Assembly: GCA_028279245.1 (NCBI GenBank)
Contig: JANQOE010000076.1
Span: forward strand, 1 to 43,059
From: Alphaproteobacteria bacterium
GTDB lineage: Bacteria; Pseudomonadota; Alphaproteobacteria; UBA6615
DNA length: 43,059 nucleotides
Direction: 5' to 3'
In this document: piece by piece, positions 42,039-43,059 of the stretch
Layout: each line of letters starts with the position of its first letter
Position numbering within the stretch: the first letter of the stretch is position 1
Program-made: the position numbers and the translations under genes
Notes under the pieces: model-generated
What the model was told of the DNA's origin: nothing
The model's input: the letters and a program-made list of their open reading frames with translations, nothing else
Databases searched by the model: none

Positions 42039-43059
42039 CTACTTCAGCTGGTCCCAGCTCCGCTGGATCTCGGCGGCGACGGCCTCGGCCTCTTCGCCCC
42101 CCACGTAGTTGATCATGCCGGTCCAAAAGGCGCCGGCGCCAATCGCGCCGGGCATCAGGTCCGACCCGTCGAAGCGGAAGGTGGTGGCGTTGAGCAGGAT
42201 CTCGCCCTGCGCCCGTTTGGTGTCGTCCGAATACACCGCCGTGTTGGCGCCGGTATGGGGCGTCAGGAAGCCGCCGCCGTCGATCGCCATCCAGATCTCA
42301 TGCGCGATTGGTGTCTTCAGGAACTCGATGAGTCCGCGCGCGACCGGGCTGTCTTGACCGATCGTGACAAGCGTTCCGGCGCCGACAACAGGATCGCCCA
42401 GGTCCTTGCTTTCGTAGGAGGGGAAATAGAAGAAGTCGACGTCAAGACCGACTTCAACCCCTTCCGGGAAGAACGCCGGAACGAACGAAGCCTGGCGGTG
42501 CATCATGCACTGAGGCGGGCTGGCGAAGAGGCCCTTTGGACTGTCCCGGAAGTCCGTGGCCGCAACGCCGCGCGCCCCGCCGGACACATATTCGTCGGTT
42601 TTCGCGAAGTGACCGAACTCTTCGATGGCGGCGACAATTGCGGGATGATCGAACGGGATCTCGTTGGTGACCCACTGGTCGTAGATCTCAGGCGGCGCGG
42701 TCCGCAGCAGCAGATCCTCCACCCAGTCCGTCGCCGGCCAGCCGGTAGCGCCCCCCGAGCCGAGGCCGATGCACCACGGGGTCTCGCCATCCGCGACCAT
42801 CTGGTCGGTGAGCACCTTTAGCTCCTCCATGGAGCCGGGCACGTCATAGTCCAGATCCTCGAAATTCTCCGGGTTGTACCAGACCAGTGATTTCAGGTTC
42901 ACGTTGTAGGAAAAACCGTAGAGCGCCGCCTCGCCGTCCGGCCCCGTACAGGTGCCGAGCGAAACCCAGGAGCTGGCGGCGGCATAGTTCTCGGCCAGCC
43001 AGTCGGACGTGCCCTCAGCCAGCCGCGCCAGGAATCCACGCGCGGCCAATTCGCAGGCC
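42039..43059 (-). CDS. ABC sugar-type solute-binding protein (N-terminus beyond window)
   Basis: About 340 residues of a family 1 extracellular solute-binding protein; the frame is open at the window edge, so the signal peptide is missing. Features: EAALYGFSYNVNLKSLVWYN, a typical substrate-cleft segment, YDVPGSMEELKVLTDQMVAD, PWCIGLGSGGATGWPATDWV, and a C-terminal LIEFLKTPIAHEIWMAIDGG. The pattern resembles alpha-glucoside (AglE-like) and other carbohydrate binding proteins. Permease genes are not in view. The substrate is inferred at the level of carbohydrate. Confidence 0.88.
   Translation of the reverse strand, partial: ACELAARGFLARLAEGTSDWLAENYAAASSWVSLGTCTGPDGEAALYGFSYNVNLKSLVWYNPENFEDLDYDVPGSMEELKVLTDQMVADGETPWCIGLGSGGATGWPATDWVEDLLLRTAPPEIYDQWVTNEIPFDHPAIVAAIEEFGHFAKTDEYVSGGARGVAATDFRDSPKGLFASPPQCMMHRQASFVPAFFPEGVEVGLDVDFFYFPSYESKDLGDPVVGAGTLVTIGQDSPVARGLIEFLKTPIAHEIWMAIDGGGFLTPHTGANTAVYSDDTKRAQGEILLNATTFRFDGSDLMPGAIGAGAFWTGMINYVGGEEAEAVAAEIQRSWDQLK

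Overview
The window is GC-rich, densely coding DNA with short intergenic gaps. It most resembles a non-model alphaproteobacterium, perhaps of the Rhodospirillales type. Pointers are a PspF-PspABC module driven by a sigma-54 promoter, an RpoE/ChrR-type ECF pair divergent from a photolyase, an FNR/FixK-type box and an oxygen-independent HemN. No rRNA, tRNA, CRISPR array, insertion sequence or phage gene was seen. The genus is inference.

Layout. (1) 1-6098, minus strand: a six-gene operon-like run, transcribed from 6098 towards 1. It has five consecutive paralogues of the uncharacterised DUF3179 family, all exported or membrane-anchored and all with a His...CPLC core, followed by a cytoplasmic-type molybdopterin/[4Fe-4S] oxidoreductase cut by the window edge. 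A sixth, divergent DUF3179 protein lies at 40464-41849. This expansion is the most novel feature here. (2) 6275-10557: a dienoyl-CoA-reductase-like SDR and pspF on the minus strand; divergently, a small 49-residue membrane protein, pspA, pspB, pspC and a GIN-domain exported protein behind a good -24/-12 promoter. (3) 10678-15240: a three-gene phosphorelay with overlapping reading frames: hybrid histidine kinase, single-domain receiver, receiver-adenylate cyclase. (4) 15265-19420: an SDR and a D-aminoacylase-type amidohydrolase on plus, meeting formate-tetrahydrofolate ligase on minus. (5) 19482-23420: a fasciclin lipoprotein, a decayed OsmC remnant, a ChrR-like anti-sigma factor that lacks the usual zinc cysteines, its ECF sigma factor and a divergent photolyase. 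TGATCC-type promoter elements tie these together as a photo-oxidative stress regulon. A palindromic intergenic repeat follows the photolyase.

(6) 23441-27441: nucleoside hydrolase, VOC protein and a periplasmic binding protein on minus, the last divergent from an orphan histidine kinase. (7) 27438-32331: an APH-type phosphotransferase on minus, then hemN and a PA14-containing GH3 beta-glucosidase on plus. (8) 32360-38111: a minus-strand run of a small HTH protein, a P2-type cation ATPase and a KefB-type antiporter, divergent from a double-domain universal stress protein. The shared intergenic region holds a perfect TTGA-N6-TCAA box, suggesting control by oxygen limitation. (9) 38198-43059: an orphan 125-residue protein, a DMT transporter divergent from a LysR-type regulator, the sixth DUF3179 protein and a truncated sugar-type ABC binding protein.

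All functional names come from motif recognition by eye; no database search was run. Intergenic stretches above 300 bases: only 20040-20423, which holds the fasciclin promoter and the OsmC remnant.
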